From Algibacter miyuki (lineage in GTDB: Bacteria; Bacteroidota; Bacteroidia; Flavobacteriales; Flavobacteriaceae), in the NCBI RefSeq assembly GCF_042427745.1, contig NZ_JBHMFA010000005.1: a DNA stretch of 64,000 bases. The stretch is one strand, 5' to 3'. Shown here in pieces: positions 18,167 through 26,269 of the stretch. The notes beneath the pieces were generated by a model that ran no database searches, was not told where the DNA came from, and saw nothing but the letters and a program-made list of their open reading frames with translations. Each line of letters opens with the position of its first letter. The first letter of the stretch is position 1. The position numbers were made by a program, and so were the translations under genes.

Positions 18167-19279
18167 ATGAGCAGCTTTACAGAAACTTTTAATACATACC
18201 ATTGGGATGATACCCTACAAAGCATTTTCTCTAAAACAGAAAGCGATGTGCTGCGTGCTTTAGGAAATTCTAAACGAGATTTAGAAGATTTTAAAGCCCT
18301 TATTTCTCCTGCTGCAAAACCCTATTTAGAAGATATGGCGCAGTTAAGTAGAGTATTAACTAAAAAACGCTTCGGGAATACCATACAAATGTATTCGCCT
18401 ATGTATTTAAGTAACGAATGCCAAAACATTTGCACTTATTGCGGCTTTAGCATGACTAATAAAATTCCACGTAGAACGTTAACCGATGCTGAAATTTTAA
18501 AAGAAGTAGCTTATATAAAATCTAAAGGTTACGACCATATTTTACTGGTTACAGGTGAAGCTAATAAAACCGTTGGTGTAGAATATTTTAAAAATGCCCT
18601 CAACCTAATACGTTCGCATTTTTCTAATATCACTATTGAAGTACAGCCTTTAGACCAAAATGAATATGAAGAATTGATAGACAACGGACTATTTGCTGTT
18701 TTAGTTTATCAAGAAACATATCATCGAAATGAGTATAAAAAACATCACCCGAAAGGAAAAAAATCTAATTTCGATTATAGATTAGAAACCCCCGATCGCT
18801 TAGGTAAAGCAGGTATTCATAAAATTGGATTAGGCGCCTTATTTGGTTTAGAAGATTGGCGTGCCGATAGTTTTTTTACAGCCTTACATTTAAAATATTT
18901 ACAAAAAACGTACTGGAAAACAAAATACTCCATTTCTTTCCCTAGGCTTCGCCCCCATTCTGGAGGATTAGATCCTAAGGTAGAAATGACCGATCCGGAT
19001 TTGGTACAACTTATTTGTGCTTTTAGATTACTAGATGAAGATGTGGAGTTATCCATGTCGACGCGTGAGAGTGAAGTCTTTAGAAATAATATTGTGAATT
19101 TAGGAATAACCTCCATCAGTGCCGAGTCTAAAACCAACCCTGGCGGTTATGCCGTGGCTCCAGAATCTTTAGAGCAGTTTGAAATTTCGGACGAGCGTTC
19201 TACAGAAGCTGTCGCTAATATGTTAAAGTCAAAAGGATTGGAAGTGGTTTGGAAAGATTGGGCCAACAATTGGGAATAA
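18167..19279 (+). CDS. thiH: 2-iminoacetate (dehydroglycine) synthase ThiH
   Basis: 370 residues. This radical-SAM tyrosine lyase gives dehydroglycine for the ThiG reaction, so the organism uses the anaerobic-type route and needs no ThiO; none is in the operon. The cluster motif is CQNICTYC with Cys85, Cys89 and Cys92. The C-terminal BATS-type region includes STRESEVFRNN and SAESKTNPGGYA. The TAA stop overlaps the ATG of the next gene by one base (TAATG). Confidence 0.96.
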   Translation: MSSFTETFNTYHWDDTLQSIFSKTESDVLRALGNSKRDLEDFKALISPAAKPYLEDMAQLSRVLTKKRFGNTIQMYSPMYLSNECQNICTYCGFSMTNKIPRRTLTDAEILKEVAYIKSKGYDHILLVTGEANKTVGVEYFKNALNLIRSHFSNITIEVQPLDQNEYEELIDNGLFAVLVYQETYHRNEYKKHHPKGKKSNFDYRLETPDRLGKAGIHKIGLGALFGLEDWRADSFFTALHLKYLQKTYWKTKYSISFPRLRPHSGGLDPKVEMTDPDLVQLICAFRLLDEDVELSMSTRESEVFRNNIVNLGITSISAESKTNPGGYAVAPESLEQFEISDERSTEAVANMLKSKGLEVVWKDWANNWE

Positions 19280-20343
19280 TGCAACTATCTAAGGAAGAAA
19301 AACAACAATATAACCGGCATCTTATTTTAGATAATATCGGTGAGCAAGGACAGTTAAGACTAAAAAACGCCAAAGTATTGGTTATTGGCGCTGGTGGTTT
19401 GGGCTGCCCTATTTTACAATACTTAACAGCGGCAGGTATTGGAAATATTGGTATTATAGACCATGACACCATTGACCAAAGTAATTTACAGCGACAGATT
19501 CTCTATACACACGACGATTTAGGTGAATTTAAAGCTGAAGTTGCTGCTAGTAAATTATCACGATTAAATCCATTTGTAAAATTCGAGATTCATATAGAAA
19601 AAGTAACTTCAGAAAATGCTTTAAATTTGTTCTCAAATTATGATATTATTGTGGATGGTAGCGATAATTTCCCAACGCGTTATTTAGTAAACGATGCTGC
19701 TGTGCTTAGCAATAAACCTCTAGTTTTTGGATCTATTTTTAAGTTTGAAGGACAAGTTTCGGTGTTTAATTACAACAATGGCCCCACATACCGTTGCTTA
19801 TTTCCAACGCCACCAAAAGCAGGTGCGGTTCCAAATTGCTCAGAAATTGGAGTGTTAGGTGTTTTACCAGGCATTATTGGTAGTTTACAAGCGAATGAAG
19901 TTTTAAAACTAATTTTAGGCCTAGGCGATGTGCTTTCAGGAAAAGTACTTACCTATAATGCGCTTAGCTCGCAACAACTTATTTTTAATTTTGACAAAAA
20001 CGAATCTATTTTTATTGAAAAGTTAGCTCATGATTACGAGGTTTTTTGTGGCATTTCGAATGAAATAACAGAAATAACTTTCGAAACTTACGCCTTATAC
20101 AAAGAGAATTATACCGTTTTAGATGTTCGAACCAATGCCGAGCGCCAAATACGTTATATCGAAAGTTTACACATTCCGTTACAAGAGCTTGAAGAGCGAT
20201 TACATGAAATTCCGCAAAACAAAGATTTGCTGGTGTATTGCAAGTCTGGCGTAAGAAGCAAAGTAGCTATAGCTATTTTGCGTCAAAGAGACTTTGATAA
20301 AAACCTAGTGAATTTAAAAAACGGTTTAGACGCTTATAGTTAG
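19279..20343 (+). CDS. thiF: ThiF/MoeB-type adenylyltransferase fused to rhodanese domain
   Basis: 354 residues from the ATG at 19279, chosen over an in-frame upstream start at 19249 because it joins the thiH stop directly and begins with the conserved LSKEEKQQYNRHLIL. Residues 1-250 are the E1-like nucleotide-binding domain with GAGGLGCP at 37-44 and DxDxIDxSNLQRQ near 61. Residues about 260-354 are a rhodanese domain with active-site Cys321 in YCKSGVRS. The protein should adenylate the ThiS C-terminus and may also deliver the sulfur. MoeB-like function in molybdopterin synthesis is an alternative, but the operon favours ThiF. Confidence 0.88.
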   Translation: MQLSKEEKQQYNRHLILDNIGEQGQLRLKNAKVLVIGAGGLGCPILQYLTAAGIGNIGIIDHDTIDQSNLQRQILYTHDDLGEFKAEVAASKLSRLNPFVKFEIHIEKVTSENALNLFSNYDIIVDGSDNFPTRYLVNDAAVLSNKPLVFGSIFKFEGQVSVFNYNNGPTYRCLFPTPPKAGAVPNCSEIGVLGVLPGIIGSLQANEVLKLILGLGDVLSGKVLTYNALSSQQLIFNFDKNESIFIEKLAHDYEVFCGISNEITEITFETYALYKENYTVLDVRTNAERQIRYIESLHIPLQELEERLHEIPQNKDLLVYCKSGVRSKVAIAILRQRDFDKNLVNLKNGLDAYS

Positions 20344-20402
20344 CCTGAAAGAAGTCTGCCGTAATCACCGAAGACTAATTTATAATTTGGTATTTTTACA
20401 GC

Positions 20403-20822
20403 ATGTATTTTGGAGTCCCTAAACATAAAAAACTAATCTTGTTCGATGGTGTTTGCAACCTTTGCAATAGCAGCGTGCAATACGTTATAAAACGTGATAA
20501 GAAGGCACAATTTATGTATGCTGCTTTAGAGAGTTCTGTAGGAACAGATATTCTAAAGCATTATAATATTGACACTACCAAAATAGATTCTATTTTACTT
20601 TACATACCTGAAAAAGGAGTTGAATATAAGTCTACCGCAGCTTTAAAAGTGGCCGTTTCTCTTGGTTTTCCTGAAAAACTGATGGCTATATTTTTTATAA
20701 TTCCCGCTTTTATCAGAAACTGGGTTTACGATTTTATAGCAAAAAACCGATATAAATGGTATGGTAAAAAAGAATCATGCATGATCCCTACTGCTGAATT
20801 AAAAAGTCGGTTTTTGGAGTAA
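20403..20822 (+). CDS. DCC-family (DUF393) thioredoxin-like protein
   Basis: 139 residues. The start carries the family's DGVCNLCN motif with Cys18 and Cys21, then YVIKRDKKAQFMYAALES and STAALKV, matching the DCC/DUF393 family of predicted thiol-disulfide oxidoreductases with a thioredoxin-like fold. No signal peptide is present, so it should be cytoplasmic. It begins 59 bases after thiF on the same strand; a specific thiamine role is not supported. A palindromic repeat element follows about 75 bases after its stop. Confidence 0.85.
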   Translation: MYFGVPKHKKLILFDGVCNLCNSSVQYVIKRDKKAQFMYAALESSVGTDILKHYNIDTTKIDSILLYIPEKGVEYKSTAALKVAVSLGFPEKLMAIFFIIPAFIRNWVYDFIAKNRYKWYGKKESCMIPTAELKSRFLE

Positions 20823-20895
20823 TTTCTTTGTTTTTGATCATTTTATGTAAATCTTTTTGCAGATAGTAATACCTTACAAAATCTTCGCAGATGGT

Positions 20896-21063
20896 TGCGG
20901 GAGCGATAGCAGCGGCATCCTTTTTGTGAAGCTTAAATAGACCGAAACTTTATTTTTAGAGGCTTTTTAATGCATTGAAAAAACATAAAGGTTGTATCAA
21001 TCTGCTTTACAAAAAGATACAGCGGATAGCGCGGTTTTTATTTTTCTTAAAAACCCGCCCAAA
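20896..21063 (+). repeat. Dispersed palindromic repeat element, copy 2
   Basis: Flanks GCGGGAGCGATAGCAGCGG and GATACAGCGGATAGCGCGG enclose the inverted pair CTTTTTGTGAAGC (20920-20932) and GCTTTACAAAAAG (21004-21016), 12 of 13 bases complementary, with a 71-base loop. A second hairpin GCGGTTTTT...AAAAACCCGC follows (21031-21058). The flanks align with the minus-strand reading of the 15195-15290 element, but the loop here is far longer. Confidence 0.65.
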
Positions 21064-21111
21064 AAAATTTTGAAATGATGTATCTTCCTTTCCGATTTTG
21101 AATAGTGATTA

Positions 21112-23559
21112 ATGGCAGATAATAAACAATTAGAATTGGCGTGGGAATTTGTGAACAACACAAACCGGTCGATTTTTTTAACGGGTAAGGCCGGAACAGG
21201 AAAAACAACATTTTTGCACCGCTTAAAAATGGATTGCCTAAAGCGTTTAGTGGTGGTGGCACCAACGGGCGTGGCAGCAATAAATGCGAAAGGTGTGACG
21301 ATACACTCGTTTTTTCAGATGCCTTTTGGGCCGATTTTACCGGACACCGATTTGAATGCCTCAAAGAGTTTTACACGAAAATTTAACAAAACCAAAATTG
21401 ATATTATTCGCTCAATGGATCTCTTGGTTATTGACGAAATTAGTATGGTACGCGCCGATTTATTGGATGGAATAGACCGCACTTTACGCCGTTATAAAGA
21501 CCGGAATAAGGTATTTGGTGGTGTGCAGGTTTTAATGATTGGTGACTTGCAACAGCTCTCGCCCGTGATAAAGGATAGCGAATGGCATTTGCTGAAGCCG
21601 TACTATAAAAACGGATTTTTCTTTAGCAGCAAGGCTTACGAGGCCTGCGATGCGGTGACTATTGAGTTGAAACATATTTACCGACAGGACAATCCTATTT
21701 TTATTGATATTTTAAATGAAATTAGAAATAATGCGCTTTCGGAAAAGGCTGCGGAGGAATTAAATAAACGATATATTCCTGATTTTACCCCGGCACCTGA
21801 TGCGGGTTATATTTCGTTAACGACCCACAATAATAAAGCGGAGGCTACCAACAATCTGGAATTAGATAAAATTGACAAAAAAGAAAGGGTTTACAAAGCG
21901 AAAGTGGATGGTAAATTTCCTGAATATGCTTTTCCGAATAATGAAGCTTTAGTGCTAAAAGTAGGAGCGCAAGTGATGTTTGTAAAAAATGATAGCAGTC
22001 CTGAGAAACGTTATTTTAACGGAAAAATAGGGAAGGTAATTCATTTAGACCAAGATGAAGTGGTGGTGCATTGCCCCGATGATGAGTTTAATATTGTAAC
22101 AAAACCTGAGGTTTGGGAAAATATTAATTACACTGTGGACACGGAAACCAAGGCTATTTCGGAAAATAAAATTGGTTCGTATACCCAAATACCATTGCGT
22201 TTGGCGTGGTCTATTACCATACATAAAAGTCAGGGATTAACTTTTGAAAAGGCTATTATTGATGCTCAGGGTGCTTTTGCCCATGGGCAAACGTATGTCG
22301 CGCTTAGTCGTTGTAAATCTTTAGAAGGTTTGGTCCTGAAAAGTAAAATACATTCGAGTCAAATTATTAGTGATTCTAACGTGATTACTTTTAATAAAAA
22401 TGCTGAAGCTAACGAACCCGATGAAGCTGTTTTGGAGTTGTCTCAGAAAAAATTCCATCTCGATTTAATTGTTGAAGTTTTTGATTTTTATCCGTTTTTA
22501 TACCCTATAAATCGTGTTTTAGATGTTTTTTACAAAAACCGAGGCAGTATTGAAGGTAACGTAGAAACACCTTTACTCGCCATAAAAACAAGTATTACTA
22601 ACTTTTTGAAAGTTAGTACAGGTTTTAATGCTCAACTGAAAACCTTAGCTACAGAAGAAGGATTACCAGAAAAAAGCACCGTAATACAAGAGCGTTTTAA
22701 AAAGGCGATTGCGTATTTTAAAGCAGAAACAGAGGCACATATTTTAGCTTCTATGAACACCCTAAATTTTACGACAGATAATAAAGCTATTGAACAAGAT
22801 TTAGAAAAAGCAGCCGATTTACTTGAGGAACTCATTGCTGCAAAAGTGCTCTATTTTAATGGCTTAACCAATGGGTTTAGCGCAAAACAACTTTTAGAAT
22901 TACGTGCTAAATCGAAATTCTTAGCTAAACAAAAACCTAAAAAAGCGAGAAAAACAGTTGTTTCGGGTACGGCAAATGTGGAATTGTTTGAAATGCTTCG
23001 TATTTTAAGAAATGATATTGCAGAGAAAAACGATTTAATCCATTATCAGGTTTTTACACAAAAAGCCTTGTACGACATGTGTGAAACCTTACCGCTAACC
23101 GCTGCAGAATTACTGGAGATTAACGGTATGGGAAAAACGCGTGTTGCAAAATATGGCGCCGACATTATAAAGGTTATAAAAAGCTATTGTGAGGAAAATG
23201 ATATTGATACTACAACTGCCGATTCCATAACCTTTAAAACAGAACCAGAAGCGCCTAAAAAACCAAAGGTTGACAGTAAAAAATTATCGTTAGAGCTGTT
23301 TAAATCAGGAAAAACCATTACAGAAATAGCTAAAGAACGAGATTTGGTTGCAAGCACTATATTTTCGCATTTAACCTCTTTTATCGAGACCGGTGAAGTA
23401 AAAGTGAGTGACTTAATGCCCGAAGCACATTATAAGGATTTAAACAAGATTATTCCGAAGAAAACGTTTGAAAACCTATCGGATTTAAAACAACAATTGG
23501 ACGAAAAATATACTTATGATGAAATTCGACTGGTAGTAAAAGCATTAGGAAAAGTTTAA
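21112..23559 (+). CDS. PIF1-like helicase with HRDC and C-terminal helix-turn-helix domains
   Basis: 815 residues. Walker A GKAGTGKT at 25-32, Walker B VIDEIS near residue 107, GDLQQLSPV near 144, and the C-terminal UvrD-like motif SITIHKSQGLTFEKAIID with YVALSRCKSLEG near 395 identify a PIF1/RecD-type superfamily 1B 5'-3' helicase. About residues 620-705 form an HRDC domain (LRNDIAEKN...LLEINGMGKTRVAKYG). The end (about 715-815) has a helix-turn-helix seen after HRDC in this family (GKTITEIAKERDLVASTIFSHL). Such proteins are expected to unwind G-quadruplexes and stalled forks. The gene is on its own on the plus strand. Confidence 0.88.
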   Translation: MADNKQLELAWEFVNNTNRSIFLTGKAGTGKTTFLHRLKMDCLKRLVVVAPTGVAAINAKGVTIHSFFQMPFGPILPDTDLNASKSFTRKFNKTKIDIIRSMDLLVIDEISMVRADLLDGIDRTLRRYKDRNKVFGGVQVLMIGDLQQLSPVIKDSEWHLLKPYYKNGFFFSSKAYEACDAVTIELKHIYRQDNPIFIDILNEIRNNALSEKAAEELNKRYIPDFTPAPDAGYISLTTHNNKAEATNNLELDKIDKKERVYKAKVDGKFPEYAFPNNEALVLKVGAQVMFVKNDSSPEKRYFNGKIGKVIHLDQDEVVVHCPDDEFNIVTKPEVWENINYTVDTETKAISENKIGSYTQIPLRLAWSITIHKSQGLTFEKAIIDAQGAFAHGQTYVALSRCKSLEGLVLKSKIHSSQIISDSNVITFNKNAEANEPDEAVLELSQKKFHLDLIVEVFDFYPFLYPINRVLDVFYKNRGSIEGNVETPLLAIKTSITNFLKVSTGFNAQLKTLATEEGLPEKSTVIQERFKKAIAYFKAETEAHILASMNTLNFTTDNKAIEQDLEKAADLLEELIAAKVLYFNGLTNGFSAKQLLELRAKSKFLAKQKPKKARKTVVSGTANVELFEMLRILRNDIAEKNDLIHYQVFTQKALYDMCETLPLTAAELLEINGMGKTRVAKYGADIIKVIKSYCEENDIDTTTADSITFKTEPEAPKKPKVDSKKLSLELFKSGKTITEIAKERDLVASTIFSHLTSFIETGEVKVSDLMPEAHYKDLNKIIPKKTFENLSDLKQQLDEKYTYDEIRLVVKALGKV

Positions 23560-23657
23560 ACGATGCTTTTTTAATTACTCTCTGTAAGGAAAGTATTAAT
23601 CGCTAGACTTAAACAAAACCTTTAAAGTCTCATATTATTTAGTTATTTTAGTCATCC

Positions 23658-24161
23658 ATGAATACAATTATTGAACCCAGCCTAAAAACCCTACGCAAAG
23701 CTCAAGTTTTATTAGAGAAATTATCGGATGATGATTTATGCAATGCCTCTATTTCTCCTTACTACTCGAGTATTGGTACACACCTGAGACATATTTTCGA
23801 TTTTTACGACTGTATTTTTAATCGGCATACCGATAATAAAATTGATTTAACTGCAAGACGGAGAAATACAGCTGCTGAAACAGCATGTTGTAATGCTTTA
23901 AGTTACTTAAATACCATGACAAGCACATTGGAGACTTTAGATGTTGATGTGGAGCAACAGGTAGTGGTTATCGACGATTTAGGATTGGGAAAGACAGAAA
24001 TACTATATACTTACGGCGCTTTGTTGGCGCAGGCAAATAGCCATACCATACACCATTATGCGATAATTAATTATATTTTGGACCGTTTAAAACTATCCTT
24101 TGACGACACCGATTTTGGATACAACCCGACGACGCCAAAGGCGGCTTCTGAAAAATGCTAA
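23658..24161 (+). CDS. DinB-like four-helix protein
   Basis: 167 residues. Helical throughout, with histidines spaced as in the DinB/YfiT metal-binding family: HLRHIFDFYD (His42, His45) and NSHTIHHYAII (His129, His132, His133). These would hold a divalent metal in a four-helix bundle. Members include thiol-dependent transferases and stress-induced proteins of unknown role. No export signal is visible. It converges with the DUF6095-like gene with only 21 bases between the stops. Confidence 0.7.
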   Translation: MNTIIEPSLKTLRKAQVLLEKLSDDDLCNASISPYYSSIGTHLRHIFDFYDCIFNRHTDNKIDLTARRRNTAAETACCNALSYLNTMTSTLETLDVDVEQQVVVIDDLGLGKTEILYTYGALLAQANSHTIHHYAIINYILDRLKLSFDDTDFGYNPTTPKAASEKC

Positions 24162-24182
24162 AATGAATTAAACTATCAGCGT

Positions 24183-24413
24183 TTACTTTTTAAACATACT
24201 ACTCATAATTATCCGGATCCCTTTAAAAATAAGGAATACAGCAAAAGCACATATTAAAAGCCCGACAGCTAAAAGCGGTATATAAAGCTTATTTTCTGGT
24301 TGACTTAGCGCCATACTCAAAACAATAGGTCCCATAAAAAGGGTTAATACTGCAAAAATCATGGTTTTAATACCTTTATAAAGTAATACTTTGTCTGTTC
24401 TATTTTCGTCCAT
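24183..24413 (-). CDS. Small two-helix membrane protein, DUF6095-like
   Basis: 76 residues with two hydrophobic segments (about 16-34 and 45-64) and a short basic tail (MSSMFKK). It overlaps the murQ end by 14 bases, so it is co-expressed. Its size and its position after murQ match the flavobacterial DUF6095 proteins as I remember them. The function is unknown; a link to cell-wall recycling is only suggested by the gene order. Confidence 0.7.
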   Translation of the reverse strand: MDENRTDKVLLYKGIKTMIFAVLTLFMGPIVLSMALSQPENKLYIPLLAVGLLICAFAVFLIFKGIRIIMSSMFKK

Positions 24414-25224
24414 TATTATAATTTTGAATTGCTAATCTTACGTTTTTGTATGTTTTAAGTAATGTTTCGGCTTCGGTTCTTGGTATATCAAGTTCGGCCA
24501 TAATCATTTTTGTACCACGATCAAAAAGCTTGTTATTACTTAATTGCATATCCACCATTTTATTCCCTTTAATATGTCCCAACTGAATCATGGTTGATGT
24601 GGTTATCATATTCAGCACTAGTTTTTGGGCCGTTCCTGCTTTCATTCTAGAACTTCCCGTTACAAACTCTGGCCCTACAATAAGTTCTACAGGAAACTGA
24701 GCTTTTAGAGATAATGGACTATTTTTATTACAAGCAATGCACCCTGTAATAATATTATTTTTGTTGCACTGTTCTAGGGCCGCTATAACATAAGGTGTAG
24801 TACCCGACGCCGCAATACCGACCACAACATCTTTACTAGAAATATTATAAGCTTTTAAATCTTCCCAGCCTTGCGTTAGAGAGTCTTCGGCAAATTCTAC
24901 GGCGTTTCTAATAGCATGATCGCCACCAGCAATAATACCAATAACAATATCTGGAGACACGCCAAATGTTGGAGGACATTCCGAAGCATCTAAAATACCT
25001 AAACGTCCGCTAGTACCTGCTCCCATATAAAATAATCGGCCACCAATCTTTAGTTTTTCGACAATTTGTTCGACCAATTTTTCTATTTGTGGTAACGCTT
25101 TTTCAACCGCTAAAGGAACGCTTTTGTCTTCTTGGTTAATGTTATTTAATAATTCAGGAAGGCTCATCTTTTCCAGATGATTATAATTAGAATCCTGTTC
25201 TGTTGTTTTGGTAAAATTAATCAT
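24400..25224 (-). CDS. murQ: N-acetylmuramic acid 6-phosphate etherase MurQ
   Basis: 274 residues. MurQ splits the lactyl ether of MurNAc 6-phosphate to give GlcNAc 6-phosphate and D-lactate, in cytoplasmic peptidoglycan recycling. Sugar-isomerase (SIS) fold signatures: YMGAGTSGRLGILDASECPPTFG near residues 65-88, AGGDHAIRNAVEFAEDS, GIAASGTTPYV near 137, and the C-terminal GSSRMKAGTAQKLVLNMI with TEAETLL. The length is a little under that of E. coli MurQ. The next gene downstream overlaps it. Confidence 0.96.
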   Translation of the reverse strand: MINFTKTTEQDSNYNHLEKMSLPELLNNINQEDKSVPLAVEKALPQIEKLVEQIVEKLKIGGRLFYMGAGTSGRLGILDASECPPTFGVSPDIVIGIIAGGDHAIRNAVEFAEDSLTQGWEDLKAYNISSKDVVVGIAASGTTPYVIAALEQCNKNNIITGCIACNKNSPLSLKAQFPVELIVGPEFVTGSSRMKAGTAQKLVLNMITTSTMIQLGHIKGNKMVDMQLSNNKLFDRGTKMIMAELDIPRTEAETLLKTYKNVRLAIQNYNNGRK

Positions 25225-25437
25225 TTTTCAAAAATATGAATTATTGAGGTCTTAAACGTAAAGAATACATTCAACTTAAATCTTTTTATCATTTACAAAA
25301 TCATAAAGGCTAAGTTGTCTCAATATGTAACATTCTAACCAAAAATTTTAAAGAGAATACAAACACTTAAATACCGTGTTAACTTTTTAACCATAGATTG
25401 AGATACAACCTAAACCAAAAAACATATAAAATAAATA

Positions 25438-26265
25438 TTACAAATTACTCTTAATTACATATTTAAAAGTAGCGACTTCCGAAGCTCTAAAATAACCAAA
25501 CGGATAATTTTCCGGGTTGGTTTCGTTTACACAATTCCCTCTAACAGTAGCTGGTTGTGTTTCAAAAGGATCGCTGCCTTCATCATCGCTTTGTTGTAAT
25601 AAAACCACCATAAATTGATAGAAACGTTCAGAAATACCACTATTAAAAATGGTTAATTCATCACCTGGATCTAAAAACTCATCATCGCTATAAAATGCAA
25701 AAATTTGATTCCCATCGTTAAATTCATCATCATAAACATTTAAACTCACATGGTTTGAACCCGCCTTATCAAATTCAAATAAGTAATAATTATCGACTCC
25801 TTCAGGATCTGTATAATAGGCTTTAATTTCAATATCTTCACCTGAAAAACCACCATCATCTTTTTGGTCTACATAATCAATATCGCTCACTGGCATAAGC
25901 TTTTCTGTGCCTGTATAAACTTCATCATTATACGTTATTGAAATGGTGTATTCTCCATTAAGCTCTGCTATAAAACCATCATTTTCATAAACCCCTGTAT
26001 CGCCATCTTCAACAAAGGTAAACGTATTGTTATGCGTATCTTTAACTTGCACTACAGCATTATTAGCAGGTGGCACTTCGGTAGCATAAAATGGTGCACT
26101 TAACGACAATTTTATGGACTGATTTTTACCATCGGTCCCTTTAAACCATGTTAACGATGCATCTATAACCAAGCGAGGTTCCGCAGTATTCAAATCTAAA
26201 TCAACAACCTCTTCACAGGCGGTAAAACTTAAACTAATCAAGACTATATATAGTAAATTTTTCAT
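25438..26265 (-). CDS. DUF4249 lipoprotein
   Basis: 275 residues from the ATG at 26265; the frame is open further upstream, but only this start gives a lipoprotein signal (SLSFTAC, Cys17) and it falls four bases after the TonB-receptor stop. After the Cys comes the typical CEEVVDLDLNTAEPRLVIDAS. The rest is beta-rich, with conserved NGEYTISITYN and LYLFEFD-like strands. DUF4249 proteins are encoded with TonB receptors in Bacteroidota and probably act as surface or periplasmic partners in uptake; the substrate is unknown. Confidence 0.88.
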   Translation of the reverse strand: MKNLLYIVLISLSFTACEEVVDLDLNTAEPRLVIDASLTWFKGTDGKNQSIKLSLSAPFYATEVPPANNAVVQVKDTHNNTFTFVEDGDTGVYENDGFIAELNGEYTISITYNDEVYTGTEKLMPVSDIDYVDQKDDGGFSGEDIEIKAYYTDPEGVDNYYLFEFDKAGSNHVSLNVYDDEFNDGNQIFAFYSDDEFLDPGDELTIFNSGISERFYQFMVVLLQQSDDEGSDPFETQPATVRGNCVNETNPENYPFGYFRASEVATFKYVIKSNL

Positions 26266-26269
26266 GAGA

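Noticed and set aside
19249..19278. Earlier start for the ThiF-like gene
   Set aside because: It would overlap thiH by 30 bases with ERLGQQLGI, which is not conserved; the ATG at 19279 is coupled to the thiH stop.
25229..25236. TATTTTTG as a murQ -7 box
   Set aside because: It lies five bases before the murQ ATG and lacks a -33 element; it would need a leaderless transcript.
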